A DNA stretch of 64,000 nt from Scalesia atractyloides (lineage: Eukaryota > Streptophyta > Magnoliopsida > Asterales > Asteraceae), in contig CAMTDV010000003.1 of the NCBI GenBank assembly GCA_947069175.1, forward strand, positions 82,499,978 through 82,563,977, in the 5' to 3' direction. This document shows, piece after piece, positions 1 through 10,450 of the stretch. The translations under genes were made by a program, and so were the position numbers. The first letter of the stretch is position 1. The number at the start of each line of letters is the position of its first letter. The notes beneath the pieces are model-generated. The model made no database searches and was not told the DNA's origin. It was given only the letters and a program-made list of their open reading frames with translations.

Positions 1-2454
1 TCTAAATCTTTCACACTACAACTATATACTTTTATATGTGTATTCAAGTCAAATTCACTTATCCGTGTTCAATCATCGAGCTTTAGTTATGCCTAATAAT
101 TCACTTTTAACCATACTAAAAAACAAGTCTCGTCTCCCCATTCGTGTAATACATTCTAACGTATTCGTTCCCACAAGATTCAAATCTCAACATGCATATA
201 CTTATATTTATACCTTACAAGCCCGAAAGTCATTGATTGTATTCGTACACATAATTAAAACTTTTACGAACTTTTCACAGGCTATACTATCTTCCGGTAG
301 TATACCGAAGCCTTTGCATAAGCCTTAAAAGATACGGAAGTCCAAGACGCAATAATATATGCAACAATCAAAATTTAACGTTTGGTACCCATTCCCGCTG
401 TAAGCTACGGTCCACTCACGTAGCTTACGGTGAGGATTTTTTGCCAATAGGATACTTCCTGCCGTAAGCTACAGTCGGGTACCGTAGCTTACGGTTATGA
501 CTTTCTGCCAAACAGATACACCCTACCGTAAGCTACGGCCGGGTACCGTAGCTTACAGTCATCTGCTGCTGCTACTAATCTGCAGCTTGTTTTTTACTTA
601 GTTCGATTTTCTTGATCATTTAGGCCAGCCCCGGGCCTTCCGAACACATCGTTTCTAGTAACTTAACTATTCTTATTTCTTTTCAAAACCTTCCGATTAC
701 TACATCAAATTCCCACTCTTTCCGTCTAATAACTTTTCTACGAAATTCACGACCCGTTTACCCCTATATTGAGGTTTTACGGTTTAATGACATACCACTC
801 CCTTTCAAGAAGTCTTACTATAACATTTCTTATTTGTTTATACGCTCCACTTTAGTTTTGATTATTCGACATATAAATATCTTCATATTCTTAAATACAA
901 AGTGAGTTCAAGAATTCACTTACATAGCATCCGCATTTGCATCCGTTACCTTGCCTCTTTCCGACCCGTTAGCCTTCCATGCTTTCATCTATTATGACAT
1001 GATTCCTACACTTTCATGTCATCGCAATCACATTCTTGTTAGCATACACGAGTGTACATGCTAACGATTATACCAAATGCATATCTCGCATTTGACTTTC
1101 ATTAGTCAATTCTAACAAGCATAAGGCATATACTCAAAATCACATCTTTTCATACTTATATAATTCATCATATCGTCTATATAACACATATTGATGTAAC
1201 ACGTACCATATAACTTTCTATAGTCTTACCACTGTAACAAGAAGTCTAGCATGCGTTCTTATGTGCAGTTGACTTTCAGAAGTTAACGTTTATCATATGA
1301 ACTTTCGACATAACCTCATATATTTGTGTCATCATATTAGGCTATATTGATGACACTATGCACATTTCATACACATCCGTTTCTAATTATCTTTAAGTCA
1401 CAAATCCAACTTATGGTGTACACCACCATTCAAACATAGGGTACTAGTTCGTTAAAGCACTCTTTTACTGAATCACATCATCAATTACGTTTCACATATA
1501 CTTATCAAATACACTCCTAAACTTGTTTTGCTAACAAGTATATCATTATCACTTTCTATACACGTTCAATCGTTACTTGCATAGAATTTCACATATTATT
1601 GTCACTTAGACATTTCATCAAACACTTGGTGTATGTACTACCTTCTAAGCATAATGTACAAGTATTTTAATCATGTTCTTCCCGATTCATCTCATGAACC
1701 ATCACATTCAAGAAAATCACATAATCATCATTTCTACATCAAGTTTATCTATCGCAATCTATCATATAACACCTTGTGTATGTTAATATAATAAAATATT
1801 ACAAATATTAGAAATAATATGTTAATATAATAAAATATGAAAACAATATATATTATTTTAAATATAAAATTACTATTCATCGTCGTTTGAATATTACATC
1901 TACATGTTCATCATCTTCACTCTCATGCAATGGGTTTCAATCTAAATCATCCAATAACTAAAATTTAACCATGATTCAACTTCCACATGATAGCATTAAC
2001 AAGTATTCATTCTAATTTCAACCAATTTCACGGATTCATCCTAACCCACTTCATGAATAGTCATCAAGTCAGAAATTTCAACTTACCATATGTTCATTAG
2101 GATGAGATGGTAAGGATTCTTCATTCATGCATTGAGTTGGCTTCACTTCCTTGTTCAATTTCATCAATTTGTGGGGTTGTGAGGAAGAACCCCATTTCTT
2201 CTTCATGTGTGTGTCGACATACATACTGAACACACACACACACACACTTATAAAAATCTGAATTTTAATGAGTTTGCCCACTTGCTACTTCTAGTCCCTC
2301 TAGTTTGCCATTCATCATATTTACCACAAATCCTTGTATTTTACCATAAGACTTATAGTTCTAACTAAGTTAAATAACTTAGTTATCACCTTTCATTCCA
2401 TATCTTATGAAACCATACTAGTGAGTCAAGCATTCGGGTTTTTGGGGCGTTACA
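1..2454 (-). mobile_element. 3' LTR (partial) of family III LARD-like retrotransposon
   Basis: This stretch matches 39108-41450 almost base for base by eye. The first ~596 bases of the LTR's outer end lie off the window. On the minus strand the LTR starts TGTAACGCCCC at 2454. Immediately beyond it, on the interior side, is a polypurine tract, which marks this as the 3' LTR of a minus-strand element. Compared with the solo copy, it holds an extra AT-rich stretch of about 100 bases near 1770-1885. No open frame here looks like a protein; the 96-codon frame at 38-328 recurs in the solo copy only because the DNA is the same. Confidence 0.88.
397..558. repeat. Three tandem palindromes in family III LTR
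   Basis: Three inverted repeats lie at about 397-430, 462-494 and 526-558, spaced 64-65 bases apart. The arms are CCGTAAGCTACGG and its complement CCGTAGCTTACGG around a 7-8 base centre, with a few mismatches in this copy. The same three occur at 39495-39656, where units 2 and 3 have perfect 13-bp arms. They could be paired protein-binding sites or RNA hairpins in the LTR; the sequence does not say which. Confidence 0.9.
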
Positions 2455-2476
2455 AATCTACCCCCCCCCTAAGGAG
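2455..2476 (-). other. Polypurine tract of family III element
   Basis: On the minus strand a G-rich purine run (eight or more G, then TAGATT) sits directly before the LTR start at 2454. This is the plus-strand primer position in LTR retrotransposons and fixes the element's orientation. Confidence 0.8.
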
Positions 2477-3353
2477 CTTTCGTCCCTGAAACCTTTCTCA
2501 TTCCTTCCAGACCAATTCTATTCTTACTTTTTAGACCAATTCTACTCTTACTTTTTATCTAATCATGATGCTTACTACAGCATGGGTACATTCGGGATCT
2601 TGGCAAAACTTTTATTCATGTATAAACATAATTGTTCATATTCTCTTCACCTTCTTTAATTAAGCAAAATTTTATTTCATAATCGCATAAAGTCGGAATC
2701 TTAGCCAGAGCTCTTATTTGTGTCATCTTTACTTTATAATGCTAGTTCCCAGCACCCATTACTACTAGTTGTTCATTCATTGAATTTATCCCAAGTGTAT
2801 GCTATTACTCGTACAAGCCTAAGTTATGGCTTGTTCTATCTTTCTAATTAAGTCTAATACATTCATACACTTATTAATAAAAAAAATCGATCTATTTCAT
2901 CCTATTCATATATCATATATGACATTTTCATTTTGTTTACCATGGCAAACCCCAACATCCCATTATTAACGTTCTGTCTAATTACTTTTACATTCATATT
3001 ATTACACAATTAACTTCCTTCATGCACCACTTACCCTACTAAGCAGGTATGTATCATGAGCGCTCCATGTGAGTGCTTAATTAATATCATGAATTCTTAC
3101 TAAAAAACTTTTTTGGAGTTATCTTTCTAATGACTTAATTTCCTTCTTACATTACCCATTGAAACAAATCATTTAATATACTAATTCTTAAGCATAGTTG
3201 CGAGCTAGACACTTTACTAACCTTGATTCCATTGCATAACCAACGGTCGGTGGCCCGAAACGGCCTGATTCTTCGTGAGTTTATGCGATACTTGGATTAA
3301 TCGTATCTATTCACTTGTTGAGCTTTCGCCTATGCGCATCCTTTCAACAATGT
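2455..3353 (-). mobile_element. Interior of family III element, left segment
   Basis: AT-rich sequence with no meaningful open frame on either strand and no gag or pol motif. It is cut at 3353 by insertion of element I. The last five bases, AATGT (3349-3353), are the target duplication. The interior resumes at 19899. Confidence 0.8.
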
Positions 3354-3429
3354 TGTAACACCCTGTAAAATCGTGTCCAATAGTATAGTGACACATGTTA
3401 TATTTTAAATATAATCTGTTGAAGACCAA

Positions 3430-3670
3430 TAAGGACTAAAGGCGTCAACATGCTCAAGCTGAGCCTCTGAGTGACGGTCCGATGTCAACATGCATAAATA
3501 ACAGCCTGTGAGTGTCTAATATGTCAACATGCTTAAATCATTAGCCTCTGAGTGACTGATATGTCAACATGCTTGAAATTTGGCCTCTGAGCGACTGATA
3601 TGTCAACATGCCTAGCCTCTGAATGACATCGGAATCAACATGCTTATAACAAGCCTCTGAGTGATCCTTT
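3430..3670. repeat. LTR minisatellite, ~50-bp units
   Basis: About six degenerate units, each with the core GTCAACATGC and then AGCCTCTGAGTGAC. The array recurs at 16540-16770 in the 3' LTR, and in reverse complement at 25560-25790 and 35770-35915 in the element II LTRs. The last array is visibly shorter. Confidence 0.85.
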
Positions 3671-3967
3671 GTGAAGTCCTAACTCTCATACGTGCCATTT
3701 GTTGGATGAGACGGTTCAATTTTGTAAATATGTGAAAGTTGGGTGATGGAGGGATTAAAAGCGTCAACATGTTAATTTATACCTATGAGTGACCTTTTAA
3801 CGAACCAAGAGCTTGACAATGTCCGGGCATAATCCCAGGTATGCCAAGTATTGGCTACGGAGGACTAAAAGTGCCAAAAAGATGTTTAAAAGGGTTTTTT
3901 AGAAGCTTTAATAAGTTAAGGGGTTAAAAGTGTCAAACTTTGAAAGTGGCCAGGGGCGGTCGCGGGC

Positions 3968-3996
3968 CGCGAGAGACCAGGCCTGGATCTCTCGCG
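3968..3996. promoter_or_regulatory. GC-rich hairpin upstream of LTR TATA box
   Basis: Perfect 9-bp arms CGCGAGAGA / TCTCTCGCG surround a self-complementary centre (CCAGGCCTGG). The hairpin lies about 170 bases upstream of the TATA box in otherwise AT-rich sequence. Equivalents are at 17073-17101, 25233-25261 and 35448-35476. A regulatory role is inferred from position and conservation only. Confidence 0.6.
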
Positions 3997-4168
3997 AGGC
4001 GCGAGAAGCCCTCTGCTGCAGAAAATTTGTTTGGTCTCCAAGAAAAATTCCAAAACCATTAATTCGAAACCATGGCTTCTCTAAACTGCTATGCCACATT
4101 TTGGGACACTTGTAAGCTTCTTCTTACACCCCTAAACACCTGGCTTCACCTCCTTTGAGTTCTCAAAC

Positions 4169-4176
4169 TATAAATA
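4169..4176 (+). promoter_or_regulatory. TATA box of element I 5' LTR
   Basis: TATAAATA, conserved at 17274-17281 in the 3' LTR and on the minus strand at 25053-25060 and 35268-35275 in the element II LTRs. It is the likely core promoter of the retrotransposon. Confidence 0.7.
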
Positions 4177-6800
4177 GGTGATCAAGTTCACCATTTGAAC
4201 TTGCACCTTTCTAAATCATAACTCTTCTCCCTCCTCTGGAAGTTCCTAGCTGAAAGGAGCATCCAACTTAGTTCTCTTGCATTGTAGGAACCTCTTGTAA
4301 GTGTTCCTTGCTCCTGCATTTTCGTTTATAGGCTTTTATAACCAAAAGTCAAGCATTTTACAGAAAACGCTTTGACTTTCGGTTAAGACCATTATGGTCC
4401 AGCCATTGTTCGAAATGAACATGGATAAGTGATCTTAATAAGGTAGGTGTTAATCCCTATAAAGGGCACCTCCTGAAGATCACATTTGCTAGACCAATTG
4501 ACGGGTCAAAGTTAAGCTATTAAAAAGTCAATCAGGCCATTTTTCAGAAAAATCATAAATTGATCTTATACATGTTATGAAACCTGTTTTGACACTTAAA
4601 CAACTTGGTAATAATTATTAGAACATGTAAGAACATGTTCGGCTCGTCAATTTCAGTTCTAGGGTCGGTTCGCAACCGAAAGTCGTGAAGTTTGACTTCT
4701 GCTTTGACTTTCGATTCCGACCCGATTTAGATTAGTTACCCAATCTAAAGTTGCATTATGATCATAATATAATATATCATAACCCTCTGAGGTTATATTA
4801 CATGATCATAATCAGAATCCAAGTTTATGCGCAAGTTCCATAATTATGCCATCTTTGACCAAAATGTCCTTTTTGCATAAAACAAGGTCTTAAATGGTAA
4901 TGAACTTGAAAATGAGTTTATACTGATGTAATATTATAAGTAGGATTATTTGGGATGTTAAACCAAGTTATAAACTGAGTTTTCAAGCAAGTCCTTAAAC
5001 TATGTCGATAAATGACGGTTTTAGCCCTTGTGGCTTATAAAATAGTTTTAATCAAATCTTTATAAGGAAAATTATTTACTTACTGATATGCTATATCAAA
5101 TAACATATTTTAAACATTTTAATCTGACTGTAACATCAGTTTTCATAAACATCACTTAAAGACGTCATATTACGACATAAGCGCCGTTTCGGCGCATGGT
5201 ATGGTTTTAAACCATATTAATGGACCACGACTTATTACTTACTGATTTTAAAACTTATTTTAAACATATTTACAGTAGGTGCATGTCATAAACTCAGAAT
5301 CCCAAATAATTTATAAACTATGTGTAAAATGACCAAAATGCCCCTTTGGTGCATAGTTTGGTCATAAAAGGTAAAATACACATATAATTGATATCATACT
5401 GATATTATATCATAAATAAAGTATTTTTCCAGAATACTTATAATCATAACATTATATTATATTCAAGTTCCTTTTATATGATATGGAATTACCAAAACGC
5501 CCTTATTAGGCATAATTTCGTTTTATAACCTTAACGGGCATACAAGTTGATATCCTACTGATATCTTAACTTATTTAAAGTATAATGGCATATAGAACTT
5601 GCCAATAACTTATCCAGTTACTCGATATCGCTAATATGCACACAGTTACGCATATGTAACTATTTTACGGAAATTAACCGAAACGGGTTTAACCTTGGCA
5701 TTTAAGTTTCAAAATCCAGAAAGTATATAGTTTACCCATATTAAACAAGTCAAGGTACTTGTTGGAATTGAACTACATTCTATCCAATCATCGTTTAATC
5801 TAGCGTCATACGTTTTGATCAAGTACGCTAGTCGGTCTAAGTCTATGACTTAAATGAGACCGTTAGTATTTAATTGGTTAGTTAATGCCATAATCCAGAC
5901 TAGAGACTTGCCGGTAAATGCTATCTGCACTTAGTCATTTTTGTGTATGGCTGAGTTATTAAAAATTAAAGAAGACTAGCTCAGGTAAATATTCTCGACT
6001 TATTTCCCCTATACGGGCTTGGGTTACGGTAAATTATTACCGCTTGGTCGGAAATGGGATTAAATCAAACGCCGGTTCGGGGATAATAAATCCGCGTATT
6101 CTGTTTTAATCAGTTTTGTTTGATAATTTAAACATCGGGGGTTAACTACCATGTCCTGGATATCCTTGGCTCATTACAATAGAAATGGCCACGACCTTAG
6201 AGCGGGTGTAGGCATACACCCGATAGACGCTCAATTATGCATTCCCACAAGGTTGGGAGGAATTGACTCCTTCGTGAGTCCAAAGTAGTGTGTACGTTAA
6301 TTGTGTCTTGGTATCCGTACCGGGCCCCGTATGTATGACAAACATGTAAATCAGTTAACAAGGTTGGACGGTCAATTAACCCAAGTTATAAAAAGATTTT
6401 GTGCTAATACGCACTTAAAACAATTTTGGGATGAGTCAGTTAGGTGTATTTACCAGCGAAAGCTGACGTATTTTCAAAAGACTATACTGCAGGTACAGTA
6501 CGAAAATAGGCTGGAAGTGCTCGGTAGTGATAGAGGATCTTGCAAATCCTAAATTTGCCCAAAGTCTGTTTTATATTCTTTCCATGTACAATTTATGATC
6601 CGCCTGTGGACCTTCTATTACGAGCCTGTATATTATTTTATATTTTCGAACATTCGGTTTGTAATAGTAATTTTACTCCAAGACTTCTGTTGTGCCGTGT
6701 TTAATTGACTATGATGATTATCAACTGACGTCACGATATTCCCCACCCGGGCCGACCGGTGTATGGATTTCGGGATTTGAAATCTAGGGTGTGACAAGGT

Positions 6801-6812
6801 TGGTATCAGAGC
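6801..6812 (+). other. Primer binding site of element I
   Basis: TGGTATCAGAGC lies four bases after the 5' LTR end. It is complementary to the 3' end of initiator methionine tRNA, the usual plant Ty3/gypsy primer. Confidence 0.92.
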
Positions 6813-6969
6813 CAACGTTTGAGAGAATTAAACACTACCCTTCTTGTGTTTAGTCTCAAACTTACACGTGCACATTCCTTAGACTTCCGAGTCTAGGCAT
6901 TGACCTAGGATTTACTCATTTCATTATTAAGTTATTAATATGTTTTTGAATTGATTTTTAAACAGGAAA

Positions 6970-8064
6970 ATGCCGCCACGTGTGAGAGGACAAAGTGGAA
7001 GAGGAAAAGGCCCAATGAGGGGAGGACCATCAGGGCGCATACCCCCTCAACCTCATAACCCAGATGCCTACCAAGAATCAGGAGATTCATCTCCTTGGCA
7101 ACCAGTAAGACGTTCTATTTCTAATAGACACTCGCCCTCACATTCCCAAAATTCTTACCATTCCTACCACTCACACCATTCACACCATACCCACCATTCT
7201 CATTCACACTCTTACCATGAAGAATTTAACCCTAACCATTATTTCAACACACCTCCAGCTGATCAAAATCAGTTGGACCAACCACACCCTATGGACGAGG
7301 ACTCCGACCCGGAGATGCCACCGTCGGGATCAAATATGCATCCCATTGAAATTTCGAGCGATTCAAACTCTTATGCTGGATCGCCCTACCAAGGTCCTAA
7401 TGAGTGGGACCAATACTGAAACCAATTCACCTTTATCCACACTCCTTCTCACCACTCTCAACTACCTCCTGTTCAAGAAGATGTTCACATGGAACCGGTG
7501 GACCAACCGCAACAACCACCTGAACCACCAAGAAGGAAGCGTGGAGCACGTATGTCGGTACGTGCAGGACAAAGGTCGGGATCGCTGCCACCTTTGCCCA
7601 ACTCCTACCCCATAATTCAAGAGGACCCACAAATGGGTGGACCCTCTAATGTTTCACCTATAGTGGAACCAATACCCACACCTACAGTTCAACCACCACC
7701 ATCGGGTTATACTAACCCAATCCCTACATATCCAGACACGTCTGGATATGATCCTTTTAACCCGTCTACACCGGTAGACTATCAAGCATGGTTGCAAGAC
7801 CCCTACATGCAGGCGGTTATGCACAACGCACTTTACCCGTCTCCTTTCCCACCTACTTATCCACCGACGGGGTATCCAACTTATGGGTATCAGTATCCGG
7901 TTATGCCACAACCCCAACCACAACCTCCGCCACCACTTGAGTCCATCAATGAGGCCTTAGAAAGAATGAAAGAGATGCAGCAGCAGGTGGAGAAAAAGGA
8001 AAAGAAGACAAACAAATTCTTCAAGAAACTCTCCAAGTTGGTCAAGGGAAAGAAGGACGAGTGA
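6970..8064 (+). pseudogene. ORF0: Pro/His-rich accessory frame of element I
   Basis: One frame of 364 codons from ATG 6970 to TGA 8062-8064, broken by a single in-frame TGA at 7417-7419. Element II has TGG (Trp) at that site, so the stop is secondary. Visible regions: a basic Arg/Gly-rich start (residues ~1-25); a His/Ser stretch (~57-85); an acidic stretch near 105-115; a basic RRKR cluster near 187, which could be a nuclear signal; a Pro/Tyr-rich middle; and a charged, lysine-rich C-terminal helix (~323-364). It lies after the primer site and about 1.2 kb before gag once the inserted solo LTR is discounted. I recognise no known domain. A separate ORF upstream of gag is not part of the standard chromovirus plan. 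An RNA- or nucleocapsid-related role is speculation from its basic ends. Confidence 0.75.
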
Positions 8065-8568
8065 AGTCTTCTAAATATATGTAGTCCCTGCGAGGACATT
8101 GTTATTTCTTTTAGTCCCTGCGTGGACATTTCTATTTTTTAAAAGTCCTTGCATGGACAAGTTTATTTCATTTTTCTAGTATTGTAATTTCTATTCAAAA
8201 ATTTAATGAAGTACTTTTGGAATTATATATATGTAATTTATCCTCTTGAAAACGAGCGCCTCGATTTTATTCGAAATTTATGATCTGCTATATAATTCCA
8301 AAAAGACCTTAATAGATTGATTATGCCAAGTGGCGTAGACCACACATTGGCCAAGAAATGATAGTTAAGTACGAAGGGGTCTTCTATCAGGATAGTTAAG
8401 GGAAGTTATCCTTCTGTTCAGGAGTAAGGGACTAGGTCCAAACCTCCAAGATCGTTAAGGTCGAAGGTGACCGGGACCATTAATCAATCATTAAGGTACT
8501 CTTATGTAACATTAAGAAGTGTTCATACTCTTGATAGTGTGACTTGAGGAACCACACTAGCCGTCAGG

Positions 8569-8870
8569 CCAATGTGCCCAACTAATTGTCAAACGGGACA
8601 GGCTGATATGCCATATACATCTGATATGATGTAGGCTAATGTGCCCAATTAGTTGTCCAACGGGACAGGCTGATATGCCATATACATCTGATATGATGTA
8701 GGCTAATGTGCCCCAATTAATTGTCCAACAGGACAGGCTGATATGCCATTTACATCCGATATGATGTAGGCCGATGTGCCCAATTAATTGTCCAACGGGA
8801 CAGGCTGATATGTCATATACATCTGATATGATGTAGGCCAAGGTGCCTAATTTATGTCCAATGCGACAGG
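8569..8870. repeat. Spacer minisatellite between ORF0 and gag
   Basis: About four and a half units of ~67 bases. Each reads GGCTGATATGCCATATACAT, then a TGATGTAGGC block, then TGTCCAACGGGACA. Shorter runs continue to ~8940. The counterpart in element II is at 30690-30890 with fewer units. Confidence 0.85.
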
Positions 8871-9116
8871 CGGATATGTCATATATATATTATGACCTAA
8901 GTAACAGGCTGATGTGCCATATATATTATGTCCAATGTGACCGACCAATGTAACATTTGTCAAAAACGGGTTTCCAAAACCCATATCAAGTTATAAATGT
9001 CACGTTGTGTATTTATGGTTATTTTGGTTTTTAATGATACATAATTAATAAACAAACTAAACTATAAAAATTATATTTGATAAAAAGTGAAAACAAAATA
9101 AATAAAAAAGAAATGC

Positions 9117-9196
9117 TGCTGCCGGGACTCGAACCCGGGTCAGCCAGAACTGAATCCAAAGACTTAGCACACACTCACATCACCACTCCGCCACTT
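9117..9196 (-). other. tRNA-like module (minus) in family IV LTR, copy a
   Basis: On the minus strand the module starts GTGGCGGAGTGG, like the A box of a serine/leucine-type tRNA, and ends with GGGTTCGAGTCCCGGCAGCA, a B box plus acceptor-like end. No acceptor stem forms with the 5' side, so it is not a working tRNA gene. The module is kept at 51387-51465. Confidence 0.65.
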
Positions 9197-10036
9197 GTTG
9201 TTTTCTGTTATCTCTAGGAAACAAATAAGATTTATACACAAACTCGGTTAAACCGGTTGCGCCAACTGAGAAACGGAAATCGGCAAATCAATCGTCAAAT
9301 CTCTTGATTACTCGCACATTCAGTTTATAACCGATGCACCGACGATTTTTAATCAAGTCGGAATTGATTGAACATCAAGTCTCATCATTATCGGTTTTTA
9401 TAACCGAAAAATAATCAAGTCCAGATTACTTCAACTCCAGACCCCTCTCGCGACTCAGAAACATCATACCAACATTCCATTTCACTTTCGTCACACTTTT
9501 AGTTCGTCAGAACGCTTAAATCAACTCGCCGGAATTTTCTGCAAGATTCGCCGGAAAACCGTATTCATCCTCAAACGGTAAATCTTTCAATAACATTGTA
9601 GTTCAACAATTGTTAGGCTATTTCTAACTTAAACCTTTCAATTGAAATCGAATTCAGGCACTGTATCCAGCTAATTTCAGTTCGCCGGAAAAATTCTGAA
9701 ATCTCTATATTCATCTGAGAATCGGTAAGGGCATTCAAACCCTTTGTTAACATTTGCTGATCACTTCAATTTCACGATTAGCTAATAAAAACGGTTAATT
9801 GTCTTGTTCATTTGAAGAGCATAAAAACAGGGACCGACGCATTGCCGGAAATCTGAAATAAACCGTTCATCGGTATGTTCACCTCTAATTACCGTCTCTG
9901 CCGTTTCATTTTAGCCTTAAGAATGTTTGTTAATCGTAAAAACAAGGAACAGATTAGTGAATCAGTTGACTGTAATCTGAATGTAGAAGACGAAGTTAGT
10001 TAAGTTATAGGTTTAATTAAAATCAGTAATATGAAC

Positions 10037-10113
10037 GGGTTAGACACACAGTCCAGCGGTGGACTGTGTGCAAAATATATACGCATGTCCCGAGTTCGAT
10101 CCCTGATACACGC
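10037..10113 (+). other. tRNA-like module 1 in family IV LTR, copy a
   Basis: Begins GGGTTAGACACACAG, has a D-arm-like stem GTCCAGCGGTGGAC and ends with a T-arm-like CCCGAGTTCGATCC. It is tRNA-sized, but the acceptor stem does not pair. Confidence 0.6.
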
Positions 10114-10205
10114 ATTCCTTATGTAATAAAATGCCTTTTTGTTTGAAACTAAACCGGGTTAACTCCGTTAGTTGTTAAGTATAATAAAAACCGAGATATT
10201 AATCA

Positions 10206-10284
10206 GGTTAGACACACAGTCCAGCGGTGGACTGTGTGCAACACTGAATCGCACGTCACGAGTTCGAAACCTGATACTGGCACC
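10206..10284 (+). other. tRNA-like module 2 in family IV LTR, copy a
   Basis: Same D-arm-like stem as module 1 (GTCCAGCGGTGGAC), then CACGAGTTCGAAACC. It lies about 168 bases after module 1. Confidence 0.6.
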
Positions 10285-10373
10285 GGTTCGTTGAATTAAA
10301 ATGTTTTTGAAATTAAAAGAATTTTGGTTAAACCGAATTAGTATATAAATATAATTAAAAACAAGATTATTTC

Positions 10374-10450
10374 GGGTTAGACACGCAGCTCAGTTGGTAG
10401 AGCTGCGTGCACGCGAACGGGAGGTCTCGGGTTCGAGCCTCACCCGGCGC
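10374..10450 (+). other. tRNA-like module 3 in family IV LTR, copy a
   Basis: CAGCTCAGTTGGTAGAGC (D arm and A box) and, at tRNA spacing, GGGTTCGAGCCTCACCC (B box and T arm). It resembles plant lysine tRNA in both arms. The anticodon arm is collapsed, with GCGTG directly followed by CACGC and no loop. Confidence 0.65.

Larger units (their letters stand above)
3354..6796 (+). repeat. 5' LTR of element I
   Basis: A 3,443-bp LTR, TG...CA. It contains a minisatellite near its start (3430-3670), a GC-rich hairpin (3968-3996), a TATA box (4169-4176) and a long AT-rich downstream part without genes. Open frames at 3908-4115 and 6301-6552 are not protein-like. Confidence 0.95.

Noticed and set aside
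3908..4115. Two overlapping frames on opposite strands in the element I LTR
   Set aside because: They lie over the GC-rich hairpin, which depletes stop codons. The matching frames in other LTRs (25071-25376, 35286-35562) are not conserved as proteins.
9117..10450. Functional tRNA genes
   Set aside because: D-arm and T-arm boxes are present, but acceptor stems do not pair and anticodon arms are missing or collapsed, so they are listed only as tRNA-like.
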